Below are positions 62,745-64,000 of a stretch of DNA of 64,000 bases, one piece after another; the stretch's first letter is position 1; each line of letters opens with the position of its first letter. Below the pieces are notes generated by a model. It did no database searches, had not been told where the DNA came from, and saw nothing but the letters and a program-made list of their open reading frames with translations. A program made the position numbers and the translations under genes. This stretch comes from an uncultured Clostridia bacterium (lineage in GTDB: Bacteria > Bacillota > Clostridia > Christensenellales > Borkfalkiaceae), in NCBI GenBank assembly GCA_944328445.1, contig CALVHO010000005.1, forward strand, positions 1-64,000, in the 5' to 3' direction.

Positions 62745-64000
62745 GCGAACCACTCGCTCCATTCGCTGACGATCTCTTCGTAATTGCTTTGGTACAGGGC
62801 GTCGATGTCGGTGGACGGGTCGGCGACGAGCGAGGCATAGTGCTGCACCCCTTCGACGGGCCAATCCAGGCTGAGGTAGCCCTGCAACACGGGCAGCGCC
62901 GAGGAGAGCAGGTCAAATTTTTGGCTGGTGGCGTTGATCTCGTACACGCTCTTCATAAAGTCGGTGGCGTCGTCCCCCAGGGTGACGTTGCTGTAATCGG
63001 CCGCCAGCTGCACGCCGTACGTCTCTTCCGAGAACAGTTTGAGGTTGTCGTCGCGGAGCATGAAGGCGACAAACTGTTTGGCCGCGTCCTTATGGTCGGC
63101 GTCGGCGGGGATGATGATGCTGTCCCCCGAATTGGTCGAGCCGACGGAATAGTTCACGGGGATGTATTCGCCGCTTTCATCCTTTTTGGCGCCGTCGAGG
63201 TACGGCGTGCGCATGATGTCCATCACGCAGGTCGATTCGTCGTAGTTGCCCGTCATGCCCGATTCGAGCCACTGGGCGCAGGGGATCATCGCCGCTTTGC
63301 CCGTCACGAACTCCATCTGCGCGGCGGTGTACTGCTTGCCCGCGCAATCTTCCATGCTGTATTCGGGATGGTCGGCGATCAGGTTTTTCCAGGCTTTGAG
63401 CGCCTCCTTCTGCTCGGGGTGCGCGGCGGGATCGAACACGTCGGGCGAGGCGAGCTGCGTATAGGTCTCGATCGCGTCCACCCCTGCCAGCTGCGCCCAC
63501 CAGTCAAACACGACGTAATCCCAGTAGTACGTTTCGCTGCTCCAAACGAAGGGCTTGACTTCGCCGTCGGTGTCGGCCAGGATCTTTTCGCAAAGCTCCA
63601 TGAGCCCGACTTCGCCCGCTTCGGGGTCGCAATCGGGGTTATCGGGATTGGAGTAGACGGTCGGCACCGCCCAGCCGCGATCCTCGAACATCTTTTTATT
63701 GTACACGAGGCCGCCCGTGCCGTTCGTCCACGCGACTTTATAATAATGGCCGTTGAACTGCGAAGCGCTCGCAAACTGCGGCAAAACCTTGTCCGCAACG
63801 GTGACGCCGTCGCTCACCTGCATCGCATACAAGTCGTCGAGCGGTTCGAGCAGCCCGCGCGCCGCAAACAGCTCCCAGGTGATGCCGTGGCTGAAAAAGA
63901 GATCGTCGTCGCTGCCGTTTTGCAGGCGGTTGGGGATCTCGGACTGCAAATTGGGGTTCGCCTCCACTTCGACGACGAGGCCCGTTTCGTCTTCAAACTT
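62741..64000 (-). CDS. Sugar ABC transporter substrate-binding protein (partial)
   Basis: The last 419 codons of an extracellular solute-binding protein of the CUT1 family; the N-terminus with its signal peptide lies beyond the right edge. The frame stays open to 64000, where it reads KFEDETGLVVEVEANPNLQ. Typical features: WTNGTGGLVYNKKMFEDRGW, GKAAMIPCAQWLESG and AAKQFVAFMLRDDN. First visible gene of the importer operon; the promoter is outside the window. Confidence 0.92.
   Translation of the reverse strand, partial: KFEDETGLVVEVEANPNLQSEIPNRLQNGSDDDLFFSHGITWELFAARGLLEPLDDLYAMQVSDGVTVADKVLPQFASASQFNGHYYKVAWTNGTGGLVYNKKMFEDRGWAVPTVYSNPDNPDCDPEAGEVGLMELCEKILADTDGEVKPFVWSSETYYWDYVVFDWWAQLAGVDAIETYTQLASPDVFDPAAHPEQKEALKAWKNLIADHPEYSMEDCAGKQYTAAQMEFVTGKAAMIPCAQWLESGMTGNYDESTCVMDIMRTPYLDGAKKDESGEYIPVNYSVGSTNSGDSIIIPADADHKDAAKQFVAFMLRDDNLKLFSEETYGVQLAADYSNVTLGDDATDFMKSVYEINATSQKFDLLSSALPVLQGYLSLDWPVEGVQHYASLVADPSTDIDALYQSNYEEIVSEWSEWFA

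Overview
The window is a GC-rich (about 60-65% by eye) chromosomal segment of a bacterium. Gene content and order point to the Bacillota class Clostridia: pyrR-led pyrimidine operon, ruvCAB-queA-tgt-yajC, a SCIFF peptide with its radical SAM maturase, secD-secF-recJ-relA-MBL-hemZ, rpsO-pnp, HemZ, PyrK, and a TIGR04086-type membrane protein. Promoters fit a sigma-A consensus (TTGACA-N17-TATAAT variants) and Shine-Dalgarno sequences are mostly clear. No rRNA, tRNA, CRISPR, insertion sequence or phage gene was seen. An uncultured gut Clostridia lineage (for example Christensenellales or Oscillospirales) is plausible but cannot be fixed from this sequence.

Layout, mostly on the minus strand. (1) 1-6.4 kb: pyrR-pyrB-pyrC-pyrE-pyrF-pyrK-pyrD, the de novo UMP pathway without carAB; pyrD runs off the left edge. 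(2) 6.5-14.0 kb: a metallophosphoesterase, a heterodimeric ABC exporter under a MarR repressor with a clear operator, an orphan LacI regulator and an ATC-hydrolase-like protein. (3) 14.0-15.7 kb, plus strand: a peroxide or oxygen stress operon (Fur/PerR, rubrerythrin, flavin reductase-rubredoxin fusion). (4) 15.8-19.5 kb: a small membrane protein, a NifX-like protein with a His/Cys tail, pnp and rpsO. (5) 19.6-37.6 kb: a housekeeping block (hemZ, MBL hydrolase, relA, recJ, secF, secD, gamma carbonic anhydrase-like protein, SCIFF maturase and precursor, TIGR04086 protein, yajC, tgt, queA, ruvB, ruvA, ruvC). (6) 37.6-48.3 kb: argH, a NatAB-like ABC exporter diverging from a large ATPase-FtsX fusion, a putative lipoprotein, a ProB-like kinase, a zinc-ribbon membrane protein, a YjzC-like small protein and uppP. 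(7) 48.4-64 kb: amino-sugar and beta-glycan use: DUF1893, nagB, PIG-L deacetylase and ROK regulator, then GH94 phosphorylase, phosphohexomutase, a GLUG-type lipoprotein, a frameshifted GH16 lipoprotein and a three-part sugar ABC importer whose binding protein runs off the right edge.

How the parts fit: in region 7 the surface GH16 enzyme would cut a beta-glucan, the importer would bring in oligosaccharides, the GH94 enzyme would split them with phosphate and the mutase would carry the sugar-1-phosphate into glycolysis. The neighbouring ROK-PIG-L-NagB unit would handle amino sugars.

The less ordinary signals are: a G10 tract that breaks the GH16 gene (phase variation, mutation or error); SecD and SecF that both lack the conserved transmembrane-4 aspartate; a 28-bp dyad element repeated just upstream of pyrK, pyrE, tgt and queA; three tandem hairpin elements with compensatory changes between tgt and queA; two unrelated 39-bp tandem repeat arrays; and a terminator whose 3' arm carries the ribosome binding site of the next gene.
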